Shown here piece by piece: positions 7,462 through 14,880 of a DNA stretch of 64,000 nucleotides (the stretch's first letter is position 1; each line of letters starts with the position of its first letter). The position numbers and the translations under genes are program-made. This DNA comes from Paenibacillus sp. FSL R5-0490 (GTDB lineage Bacteria > Bacillota > Bacilli > Bacillales > Cytobacillaceae): contig NZ_MRTQ01000005.1 of the NCBI RefSeq assembly GCF_001956215.1, forward strand, positions 1 to 64,000. The letters are read 5' to 3'. The notes under the pieces are model-generated. The model had not been told where the DNA came from, made no database searches, and saw only the letters and a list, made by a program, of their open reading frames with translations.

Positions 7462-8301
7462 ATGCTTGTATCTGAAGCCTGGAATCTTTATAAAGCAGAT
7501 AAACAAATTCAGGGATATTCTTCTCAAACCTTAAAGGTATATAAAGTGCAAATGTCTTTATTAATCAAGTACTTTGGAGATATTAAAATCACTGATATTA
7601 CAACAGAATCCATTAAATTATATCTTGGAGAAGTTGCTGCGGAGTTAAAAGCATCTAGTCTCTGTCATCGGATACGTTTTATAAAATCATTGTTTAAATG
7701 GGCTCAAGAAGAGAAATACGTTTCGATTAACCCGGTATCTACTATTAAAGAACCTAAGCCAGAGAGTAGAATTCCTAAGTTTCTTACGGAAGAGGAAATT
7801 GAATTACTTCGTGAGGCAGGTAAAACAACTTTTGAGAAAGCTTTATTTGAATTTATGTATTCAACAGGCTGTAGGATAGGAGAAGTTGTAAACTTAGATA
7901 AGCACTCAATCAATATGGCAGAACAATCCGTTATCGTTTTTGGAAAAGGAAAAAAAGAAAGAGAAGTGTATTTTAATACTCGATGTAGTATTTGGTTAAA
8001 AAGATATCTAGAAGAAAGAGCTGATGATCAACAGGCTCTGTTCGTTACGATTCGAGCACCACATCGAATGAGTATTGCACAAATGAGATATGTCATAAAA
8101 CAGATTTCCAAAAGAGCAGGAATAAATAAGTGCATTCATCCACATCAACTTAGACATAGCTATGCAACTACACTTATTAATAATGGGGCACCATTAGAGG
8201 TTATACAAAATTTAATGGGACACGAAAAAAGCGAAACCACTAGAGTCTATGCATACCTGAGTGGACATTTGAGACGTGAGTTATATAAGAAATTTTTTTA
8301 G
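7462..8301 (+). CDS. Tyrosine recombinase, candidate cassette integrase 2
   Basis: 279 residues from the ATG at 7462 (ribosome site AGGGAG at 7446-7451). Core-binding domain with GYSSQTLKVYKVQ; catalytic domain with Arg in TGCRIGE, Lys in GKGKKER, HQLRHSYAT, then GHEKSETTRVYAYL containing His and the Tyr nucleophile. It is a close paralogue of the reverse-strand recombinase at 4605, so the array carries two integrase genes in opposite orientations. It lies between A5 and B6 and ends in its own terminator. All catalytic residues are present in both copies. Confidence 0.9.
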   Translation: MLVSEAWNLYKADKQIQGYSSQTLKVYKVQMSLLIKYFGDIKITDITTESIKLYLGEVAAELKASSLCHRIRFIKSLFKWAQEEKYVSINPVSTIKEPKPESRIPKFLTEEEIELLREAGKTTFEKALFEFMYSTGCRIGEVVNLDKHSINMAEQSVIVFGKGKKEREVYFNTRCSIWLKRYLEERADDQQALFVTIRAPHRMSIAQMRYVIKQISKRAGINKCIHPHQLRHSYATTLINNGAPLEVIQNLMGHEKSETTRVYAYLSGHLRRELYKKFF

Positions 8302-8302
8302 G

Positions 8303-8325
8303 TGCTGCTGGTGCAGCATTTTTTA
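8303..8325 (+). terminator. Terminator of recombinase 2
   Basis: TGCTGC and GCAGCA pair around TGGT, followed by six T; it begins 2 bases after the stop codon. Confidence 0.8.
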
Positions 8326-8327
8326 TT

Positions 8328-8357
8328 GAACTAAAGGGGAAGTTTGATGGAAGAAGG
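8328..8357 (+). repeat. Cassette motif B6
   Basis: ACTAAAGGGGAAGTTTGA with arms CTAAA/TTTGA-like and a GGGGAAG spacer, then GGAAGAAGG as in B4. Confidence 0.55.
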
Positions 8358-8439
8358 ATTATTTTAAGAATGAGGTCAATTCACAATAGAAGTTGATGAT
8401 TAAGTCATATAAACTAATGAAAAAGGAGTGTTATTTTAC

Positions 8440-8793
8440 ATGATTACACCTATCTTTCGAATTTTCGATATTGAAAAGGCTCACTCATTTTACATAAATT
8501 ACTTAGGTTTTAAAACGGATTGGAAACATCAGTATTCGGAAAATATGCCTGTTTATTTTCAAGTTTCTTTAAATAATGCAGTTTTACATCTATCCGAGCA
8601 TCATGGTGATTCAACACCAGGTAGTGCAATTCGGATTAAAACAAATGATTTAGAAAGTTTTCATACCTCATTATCAAAAAAGGAATATCGATACTCTAAA
8701 CCAACTATTGAAAAAACCCCTTGGAATACCATTGAATTAACAGTTATCGATCCTTTCTCAAACAGAATTACATTTTTCGAAGAAATTGAGTAA
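8440..8793 (+). CDS. VOC (glyoxalase/bleomycin-resistance) family protein
   Basis: 117 residues from the ATG at 8440 (ribosome site AAAGGAG). One vicinal-oxygen-chelate unit: ITPIFRIFDIEKAHSFYINYLGF is the first beta-alpha-beta module, VLHLSEHHGDSTPG the metal/ligand strand, and ELTVIDPFSNRITFFE the closing strand with the usual DP.GN-like turn. It resembles the glyoxalase superfamily (Ble-like) proteins that bind or modify small molecules, drugs included. The substrate cannot be told. Single-gene unit between motifs B6 and A6; VOC proteins are also common cargo of true integrons. Confidence 0.85.
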   Translation: MITPIFRIFDIEKAHSFYINYLGFKTDWKHQYSENMPVYFQVSLNNAVLHLSEHHGDSTPGSAIRIKTNDLESFHTSLSKKEYRYSKPTIEKTPWNTIELTVIDPFSNRITFFEEIE

Positions 8794-8842
8794 TAAAAAT
8801 GATTTAGGAATCAATCATTTATCAAGTTTGTGAAATTATGTA

Positions 8843-8859
8843 CTTAAATTAACGGGTGC
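8843..8859 (+). repeat. Cassette motif A6 (last)
   Basis: CTTAAATTAACGGGTGC, preceded by AAGTTTGTGA at 8825. A terminator follows and no further B motif is seen to the right. Confidence 0.6.
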
Positions 8860-8884
8860 TTATCTTCAATAAGGTTTTAAAAAC

Positions 8885-8914
8885 AAGGACCCAATTAGTG
8901 GGGTCCTTATTTTA
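8885..8914 (+). terminator. Terminator after motif A6
   Basis: AAGGACCC and GGGTCCTT form a strong stem followed by ATTTTATT. Confidence 0.8.
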
Positions 8915-8922
8915 TTGTATTT

Positions 8923-9057
8923 ATCATTGTTCGGGAAGATCCTAGAAGAGTAATAGTCCATGTACCAGGACAAACTGTACAAGTTTTTCATATATAGGAA
9001 ATCCAGAAGAGAAACAAGTAGGAGGAGGGGCCGCCTTCCTTAAACTTATACCTTAAT
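8923..9057 (+). pseudogene. Frameshifted 3' fragment of an unrecognised gene
   Basis: One frame reads IIVREDPRRVIVHVPGQTVQ then VFHI and stops at 8995 (TAG). Another frame, from 8997, continues GNPEEKQVGGGAAFLKLIP to a stop at 9055-9057. Removing one TA from CATATATAGGA at 8989-8999 would join them into a single sensible tail. No start codon or upstream part is present. The family is not recognised. It may be the tail of a gene cut by an insertion. Confidence 0.45.
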
Positions 9058-9122
9058 GTAGTTTTAAGTATGAAAATATTTATTACTGATAAAAATGGAA
9101 GTAAAAAAGAGAATGGTGATTT

Positions 9123-9812
9123 ATGGAAGACCTGTCTAATAAAAAGGAAAGATTTATACAATTGAGATGTTCTGATTTCTCTAATGAGCAATCAATTTAT
9201 TTAAATGTCACAAAAAATATATACGATGAGATAGAAAAAAGTATAATGAATAAACAAGATATTGAAATTAATGTCCATACATTTAAACTTAACAAAAGAA
9301 AGCATGATGAAAATATCCGCGATTTAATCCAAGTAAAAAACATCGCATCAGTTTACGAAAAAGATAACTTTCCGTTCGAATTTAAAGAAAACAAAACAAG
9401 CAGGGGATATAAAGAAACAATTTTAAATAATTTAAGTAAGGCCTTAGAAAAGCGTGGATTTAAAGAAATGTTACAAAGGCTTCAAGAAAAATTTGGCTAT
9501 AAGAATCCCAATGGCATATATAAGGTGTTAGGCGGGAAAAGTGGAAACATTAAGGCTCAAGATATACTTATGCTTGAGGAGTTGGGAATACATAGGGATG
9601 AAATTTTAGGAGATCCAATTGCACCATTCGATTCACTAAAAAATAGAAGGTCCATTCGGCGGCTGGCAAAAATTTATAATACTAATGAAGATGCAAGAAA
9701 TGAGATTAACAGTGCTTTAAAGGCATTAGTGGACCTGCTAGAGAAGGACTCCTTAGATGAAACAATAATAGCTGCGAATAGAATTAAAGAAACATTAAAT
9801 AACATTAGTTAG
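9123..9812 (+). CDS. Hypothetical protein, possible DNA-binding domain
   Basis: 229 residues, ATG start with a weak GAATGGTGA ribosome site. It is lysine- and asparagine-rich with no membrane segment. Residues about 100-155 (LSKALEKRGFKEMLQRLQ, FGYKNPNGIYKVLGGKSGNIKAQDILMLEEL) have the spacing of a helix-turn-helix with a downstream helix, and a helical tail follows (about 180-228). The N-terminal part looks beta-rich. I do not recognise the family. Right after the stop, TGGACGAATTGTCCA (9812-9826) is a palindrome, and a strong terminator follows. Confidence 0.65.
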   Translation: MEDLSNKKERFIQLRCSDFSNEQSIYLNVTKNIYDEIEKSIMNKQDIEINVHTFKLNKRKHDENIRDLIQVKNIASVYEKDNFPFEFKENKTSRGYKETILNNLSKALEKRGFKEMLQRLQEKFGYKNPNGIYKVLGGKSGNIKAQDILMLEELGIHRDEILGDPIAPFDSLKNRRSIRRLAKIYNTNEDARNEINSALKALVDLLEKDSLDETIIAANRIKETLNNIS

Positions 9813-9839
9813 TGGACGAATTGTCCAATGAATATTTTT

Positions 9840-9890
9840 CCAAAACAAAAACAGTTCCCTATGTTAGGGGACTGTTTTTGTTTTGGAAAG
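9840..9890 (+). terminator. Long terminator hairpin
   Basis: A 22-base stem, CCAAAACAAAAACAGTTCCC... against ...GGGGACTGTTTTTGTTTTGG, with a very short loop, after the gene ending at 9812. Confidence 0.8.
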
Positions 9891-9982
9891 AGCATCGACA
9901 GTGTCGTTTTTCCTTTACTATTGTTTTCGAATTATCATTGAAGAAGAGTTAAGAACGATAAATAAGGGGGACAAAAAATCCT

Positions 9983-11406
9983 ATGAAAAATAAAAATGGA
10001 AAAGAGAACCAAAACCTTTCGCAGAATGCTAATTCTCCGAAAGAAATTTCGAAAGAAGAATTTCTATACGAAATATTCGGAATTAAATCCCAAGTGACTG
10101 GACAACATAAAGGAAACCTTATAAAGGAAGTGATAGAATTGTCCAGCAGTAATTTAGGAATTAAGTTCGAGTTTCCTAATAGGGTTGAACAAATGACCCT
10201 AGTGGAGAAGTTAATTGAGTTGAAAGGGAATCACTTTCCACCATTTGTGAAGAAGTTTTTGGTCGGATATAAACATCTCGACTCTGATATTTTTTCAAAA
10301 TAATAACGGCGTTAGAGTCAGTGTTAATGAATTGCTGCAAAAAACTTAATAAGCCCATGGGTGATTTAAAAAAAGAAGACCTTCATAATATTGAGTTTTA
10401 TTTTAATGTAACGAAAAACACAGCGGTTATGTTTTACCTGAATAAGTTCTATTCAAAGATTACCCCTTTTTGTAAAAAGAAAAATTTATTGAATCGTAAT
10501 GGTAAAAAGGAGAGCTTTAGTCATGAAACAGTAAATGAATGCGAAAAATTCCTAGTTAAAAACGGTTGGATGGAAAGCAGTATTAAGAGCTTTAGGAGCA
10601 TAATAAAAGTGTTTTTTTCCTGGGTTTGTTCAGTGTATAAGGATTTTGATCAATATACCATAAATACCATTCCTGTTTGGAAAATCACAATTGACTGTTT
10701 AAAGGATTATCGTTCTTATTTAATAGGGTTAATAAACAAAGGAGAACTGTCTAGGCTTACTGCAAATAAAAAAATAATAGACCTTAGACATTTTTTTTCA
10801 GTCTCTGTTCACTTAGGTTATAGCTTACTAAACATGAAAAAAATTAGTAATATTCAGGCGGATAGCTATGTCTACAGAGATATTCCAAGTTCAAATGAAT
10901 TACAGAAATTCTTCAATACAGTTATTGAATTTTCCGATAACCAAAGAAAGGATATTCTTATGTATCAATTCATGTTGTACCTTGGTTTAAGAATTGATGA
11001 GGTATTGCGGTTAAAATGGGATGATATTAATGAAGAAACCAAAACTCTTGTTTTCAAAGGTAAAGGGGAAGAGTATCATAGATTGCCTTTGCCATCATTA
11101 ATTCTTTCAACAATTAATGAGCTCCCAATTAAAATAAAAAAAGGTCTTGTTTTTGAGAAACCTTATTTTACTAACCAAAAAGTTTCTGGACGTCATAGAG
11201 TTTTTTGTTTACTTGCGGGAACTATGCATTTTAATGGACTTCACATTTTTAGGCATACTTTTATAACAAAATTGTCGGAAATGCAAAAATGTAATCCCAA
11301 TACGTTAAGGCTTTTAGCGAGACATAAATCGTTAAACACAACATCAAAGTATCTACACCGCAGTGACGAATCGTTAATAAACAGTGTCAATAAAATAAAA
11401 TATTAA
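9983..11406 (+). pseudogene. First tyrosine recombinase of a three-recombinase operon, frameshifted
   Basis: Two ORFs, 9983-10303 (106 codons) and 10321-11406 (361 codons), join into one gene of about 474 codons if one T is added to the run at 10290-10295: LVGYKHLDSDIF is then followed by FKIITALESVLMNCCKKLNK. The second part holds the catalytic domain: Arg in LGLRIDEVL, Lys in FKGKGEEYHR, HIFRHTF, then ARHKSLNTTSKYLHR with the last His and Tyr. The first part is an N-terminal helical domain. It belongs to the phage-integrase superfamily, Tn554/RIT type. If the shift is real, only a truncated protein with an unpaired catalytic domain could be made from the GTG at 10321. Confidence 0.75.
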
Positions 11407-11417
11407 GGAGAAAAATT

Positions 11418-12548
11418 GTGCCAATACGAAGAGAAGACAGAAGTTCAGATCAGGTTTCAAAGCTATTGGAGGATATATTAAAAGTGCATAAAATAAATGA
11501 CTTAGAAAAGGCGTTAGCTAATTTTCCTGGGCTTAGCACCTTCAAAGAGTCTAAGCAAGATTCTCCAATTAATATAGAACCAACTATCTCAGATGCTTTA
11601 GATAAGTTTTTAACGGTAAGCTAAACCGATTATAAAACTTTTTCAAACAGCACCAGAAAAACCTATAAAACGGAGGCTAAATTATTTTTGTCATACTGCA
11701 AAGCGAAACAAGAAAGAGGTGAAAATCAATTAGTAAGTGAAGTTACTACACCAGGATTTCTGGCTGATTATTTGGAGCGTGCTAAAAACGTTAATACAAG
11801 AAACAAAAAGGCGGCTTTCCTTAGGAGTTTTATCAAGGACACATGTTTGGAATTTCTTGATAAGAAGAGAATTAATCAAATTTTTGACAAGCGGGGCGTT
11901 TTACAAATAAGGTCAACGGAAAATGACCTACCTAAGGCCTTTACTAGGAATCAAATTCTTCATTTGTTGAATGAATGCCGTCAATCCCAAAACGCTATTA
12001 GAAATTTCACCATTATAATTACCTTCTTAAGTAGTGGCATACGTCTTGACGAGTTGGTTAATTTGAAAGTTGGAGATGTATTCTTTGATCAAAAAAGATT
12101 GAGGGTCAGACCTAAGGGAGACAAAAATGCTTATCACATGAGGTTTATTATGGAGGTAGGACTTATAAGGCTAAAGGATTATATTGATTTTACCTATGGT
12201 CATATGTTAAAGAAACTTTCAGTGGGTGAGTATAAAGCTCTTTATTTATTTTCTAATAATGGTGGTCAAAAACCATTGACTGGGAGAGCAATTGAAATAA
12301 TGGTTGATCAACTAGTTAAAAAATTAAAAGGCCAAGGCGTAATAGAAAAGGATAAGAAGCTAGGTATTCACAGCTTTAGACATTCTTTTGCTATTTATGC
12401 TCTTGAGTCTGGTGTTGATATTTATACTATTTCCAAATTGCTGGGACATAAAACTATTACGTCGACGGAAGTATACCTTAATATGTTTGATTACCAAATA
12501 CAGTCGGCAATTGAAAAACACCCATTGGCTAAACTTAGTTTATTTTAA
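11418..12548 (+). pseudogene. Second tyrosine recombinase of the trio, interrupted by an in-frame TAA
   Basis: GTG start at 11418 with ribosome site AAGGAG. The frame has one TAA at 11622-11624, after DALDKFLTVS, and then continues without a break as TDYKTFSNSTRKTYKTEAKL, FLSYCKAK and so on to 12548. The stop falls in the N-terminal core-binding (SAM-like) domain just before its conserved helix. The catalytic domain is complete: SSGIRLDEL, RPKGDKNAYHMRF, HSFRHSFAIYAL and LLGHKTITSTEVYLN. The intact protein would have 376 residues. An internal TTG at 11688 could make a 286-residue form lacking the first domain. A nonsense mutation is the simplest reading; recoding is less likely. Confidence 0.8.
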
Positions 12549-12562
12549 GGAGGTTTTTAAAG

Positions 12563-13519
12563 GTGGATAATAATGGGATATTGATTGATTCAGTATATTA
12601 CAGAAGGTGGCATAACCATTCAAATTTAGCGGATTCCACAAAAAAAGGCTATGAATATCATCTGAAAAGATTTGAAAGGTTTTTATTGATGAGTGGAATG
12701 GAAGCACCTCTTGATTTTAATAAATTTTACTTTAATCCTGTTGACAACACTTTTCAGCCAATTGACGAGGTAATTATTGATGAGTACATCCTGGCATTGA
12801 AGGAATCTGGATGCTCAAAGGGGGTTTTATATCAAACTATTGAAGTTTTAAGGAGTTTCTTTTCCTTTCTTGCGAACTACGACATGATTGAGTCAAACGT
12901 CATGAGTTCTTATCCGAATCCTTATTATGAACGGAAATTATTAAACAGGGCATTAAGTTATAATCAGTGTTTGAATTTATTGAACGGGGCAAAAAAAAAG
13001 GATCCGTTTAGCAAACATTATTATCTCTTATTAATGGTTCTATTAACCTGCGGATTAAGAGCTAATGAAATTATTCATCTTCGAAAGGAACATATAAATT
13101 TGGAATCGAAAGTAATTTATGTGGAGAAAGGACAAAAAACAAAGGCTGCATCTGTACACTTTCCTGAATCGGTTAGAAATATATTTATTCATTTTTTTAA
13201 TCACCCGAAATGGCTAATATGGGAGAAATTGGGAAATCATGAGGTCTTTTTTGAAGATAACCAAAAATTAAACCATGGGTCACTTCAGAAAATAATAGAT
13301 TCCATTGCTTTAAAGTCGAAGATTAAGAAAAAGATTACTGCTCATCAATTTCGACATACGATGGCAACCCTTATGTTTGAATCAGGCATTGAATTATCTT
13401 TGATAAGTCGACAATTAAGGCATAGAAAATTGTATACAACTTTGCTGTATGTATGTCCTAATCTGCAATTAGGAGACGATATTGAAAGATTCACTAGTCA
13501 GAATAAATATTTTCCATAG
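12563..13519 (+). CDS. Third tyrosine recombinase of the trio
   Basis: 318 residues, GTG start with a strong AAGGAGG site, 14 bases after the second recombinase stop. Core-binding domain about 15-110 (HNHSNLADSTKKGYEYHLKR); catalytic domain with Arg in LTCGLRANEII, Lys in VEKGQKTKAAS, HQFRHTMATLMF and LRHRKLYTTLLYV. It is intact. Three adjacent, divergent tyrosine recombinases in one operon are the signature of RIT (recombinase-in-trio) elements, related to Tn554 TnpA/TnpB. The three are thought to act together on the element ends, so with two damaged partners the element is probably immobile. Confidence 0.85.
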   Translation: MDNNGILIDSVYYRRWHNHSNLADSTKKGYEYHLKRFERFLLMSGMEAPLDFNKFYFNPVDNTFQPIDEVIIDEYILALKESGCSKGVLYQTIEVLRSFFSFLANYDMIESNVMSSYPNPYYERKLLNRALSYNQCLNLLNGAKKKDPFSKHYYLLLMVLLTCGLRANEIIHLRKEHINLESKVIYVEKGQKTKAASVHFPESVRNIFIHFFNHPKWLIWEKLGNHEVFFEDNQKLNHGSLQKIIDSIALKSKIKKKITAHQFRHTMATLMFESGIELSLISRQLRHRKLYTTLLYVCPNLQLGDDIERFTSQNKYFP

Positions 13520-13535
13520 AAGGAGAGTGGATATA

Positions 13536-13727
13536 GTGTTTGCAGGTATCCCAGGTTATGCGAAGTTGTTCAAAGAACAACAAACACTGTTTGAAAACAC
13601 GTACAAAAAACATATGAAATGCTTTCGCACTGATAAGCTAAAATATTATACTAGCGACCGAATTAAGAGCATTAGATGGTCCGAAGAAGAAAAGGCTGTT
13701 AAGGTTTATTTTGAAAACGGAGATTGA
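13536..13727 (+). CDS. Small protein at the end of the recombinase operon
   Basis: 63 residues from a GTG at 13536 with ribosome site AGGAGAG, immediately after the third recombinase; the longer ORF from 13482 overlaps that gene out of frame and is less likely. The sequence is basic and aromatic (GIPGYAKLFKEQQTLFENTYKKHMKCF...), with no membrane segment. Small accessory genes such as tnpC of Tn554 occupy this place in related elements, but I see no clear sequence match. Confidence 0.5.
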   Translation: MFAGIPGYAKLFKEQQTLFENTYKKHMKCFRTDKLKYYTSDRIKSIRWSEEEKAVKVYFENGD

Positions 13728-13791
13728 TGGCATTATACTAATGACTTGAATTGGTACTAGCCTTGATTAGCTCTAAACTCTTCGTACACAC

Positions 13792-13850
13792 TAGAGTATT
13801 CGATCGTGAATAGTTTAAGAAATCGAAGTACGTGAATAAAATACTTTTTC
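13792..13850. repeat. Short direct and inverted repeats after the recombinase operon
   Basis: CGTGAATA occurs twice (13805-13812 and 13831-13838), each preceded by TCGA. TAAACTcTTC (13782-13791) and GTGAAtAGTTTA (13806-13817) are an imperfect inverted pair. Such repeats resemble arm-type or end-binding sites of tyrosine recombinases. No matching copy was found at the left end, so the element boundary is not settled. Confidence 0.3.
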
Positions 13851-13976
13851 TTTCATTTATCTGCCCCGTATCCTTTAAATAGAAAAGCACGAGTAAATCG
13901 CGGCTTACTTTGCTTTATTTAACGGCAAATGTTAATATGCTTCACTAATAACATAAATCCATTAAACTTTTATTGT

Positions 13977-14100
13977 TGGCTTTACCATGGTGTCAAGAAG
14001 TTAATATTGTGCAACAGGCGATACCACGGCAGCCTCAATTATATTTCGCCCTTTGCCTACCATAAGCGATTTAAAGAAGTAGGGCTTGAAGAGTCCGTGG
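13977..14100 (+). pseudogene. IS3-type transposase C-terminal remnant
   Basis: The reading CNRRYHGSLNYISPFAYHKRF resembles the end of the integrase (rve) domain of IS3/IS150-family OrfB proteins, where YN.RR.H.SL.Y.SP is conserved. Upstream and downstream the match is lost, so only a fragment remains. The surrounding 629 bases (13728-14356) hold no other gene that I can support. Confidence 0.45.
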
Positions 14101-14368
14101 TTGTTAATTTGTTAAAAGCAGGGAGCCAGTATTATTATGGCTCTCTTAGTATGTTTGCGGTTAAGTGTAGTTTTGGATTTAATTAACTATACTTATTCAA
14201 TCGTTGATTATTTTCAGGGGATCAATTTAAAATTCGTCTCGAAAATTTAGATGAATATAAAAAAGTTGAAACTTTTCATACAAGCAGAACGTAAATTCCC
14301 TTACAAGAAATAATTTTATGATGTCTAGTCAAAATTCCAAATAATAAAGGGGAAAGGTGAGCTGGAAA

Positions 14369-14719
14369 ATGATTTATAACAAATCAGAGTTTGAAATTGG
14401 CGGAAATGCACTCGTTGGGGTTATAGTTTCAGCAGTGACAGCAGCAGGAGCGGCTTTGACATGGAAATACATGGACGATAGGAAAACTTTAGAATTAGTT
14501 AAAGCAGATAAGCCAGTAAAAATCAAAAGGGAAGCCGCATTTGAAATAGATCCAAAAACGTGGAAAACTAAATTTAGCAATAAAAATGAGTTTGAGGTTC
14601 CAGCAACAAAAATTAAAGAGGTACCTGTAGTGCAAGGTTTTAAGAAAACTAAAAAGGTACGAGTTACGTTGGACAAAAACGGCAATGAGATACCAGGAAC
14701 AGAAGAGGAAATAGTATGA
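14369..14719 (+). CDS. Small membrane-anchored hypothetical protein
   Basis: 116 residues from the ATG at 14369 (ribosome site GGGGAAAGG); the GTG at 14357 is an alternative that overlaps that site. One hydrophobic helix at about 10-30 (GNALVGVIVSAVTAAGAALTW) is followed by a charged lysine/valine-rich tail of repeated beta-like strands. There is no family match. The hairpin terminator at 14771-14817 supports a real transcript. Confidence 0.55.
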   Translation: MIYNKSEFEIGGNALVGVIVSAVTAAGAALTWKYMDDRKTLELVKADKPVKIKREAAFEIDPKTWKTKFSNKNEFEVPATKIKEVPVVQGFKKTKKVRVTLDKNGNEIPGTEEEIV

Positions 14720-14770
14720 TAAATACCTGAATGAATGACTTTTTGATGAAGTAAGGGTGTTTAATAACTG

Positions 14771-14819
14771 AAAAAACTCTAAGGCAGTGATGTATCATCC
14801 GCTGCTTTAGAGTTTTTAT
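14771..14819 (+). terminator. Terminator after 14369-14719
   Basis: AAAAACTCTAAGGCAG pairs with CTGCTTTAGAGTTTTT around a 15-base loop, then TATAAT. Confidence 0.75.
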
Positions 14820-14880
14820 AATCAAGCTAGAAATGCTGAAACACTATTTCGATAAAGTCTTTTATGTTTAGTGAGTCACC

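Larger units (their letters stand above)
757..8859. mobile_element. Integron-like gene-cassette array
   Basis: Seven B motifs (consensus CTAAC-GGGGCAG-GTTAG-yTTAAG) and six A motifs (consensus CTTAAACTAAC-GGGTGC) alternate through 8.1 kb. Six gene units lie to the right of a B motif, five of them closed by an A motif (the unit at 5583-6038 is followed directly by another B); the genes are mutually unrelated and mostly single. The intervals from an A to the next B hold terminators, an IS110 element, or one of two paralogous tyrosine recombinases. The right arm of B is the reverse complement of the left arm of A, so each A-to-B interval is an imperfect palindrome at its ends, as in integron attC sites. 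Assignment as a mobile cassette system is inference from this architecture. Confidence 0.65.

Noticed and set aside
757-8859. CRISPR array
   Set aside because: The repeats are short, degenerate, of two kinds and irregularly spaced around genes; no cas genes are present.
11622-11624. Programmed stop read-through in the second trio recombinase
   Set aside because: No stimulatory context is visible and the first gene of the operon is also broken; kept only as a remote option.
13855-13872. Reverse-strand ACGGGGCAG (CTGCCCCGT) near the recombinase trio
   Set aside because: It shares the B spacer but has neither inverted arm, and no A motif or gene unit is nearby.
13929-14186. 85-codon ORF as a real gene
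   Set aside because: Only its middle resembles the end of an IS3 transposase; there is no ribosome site and no start matching the family.
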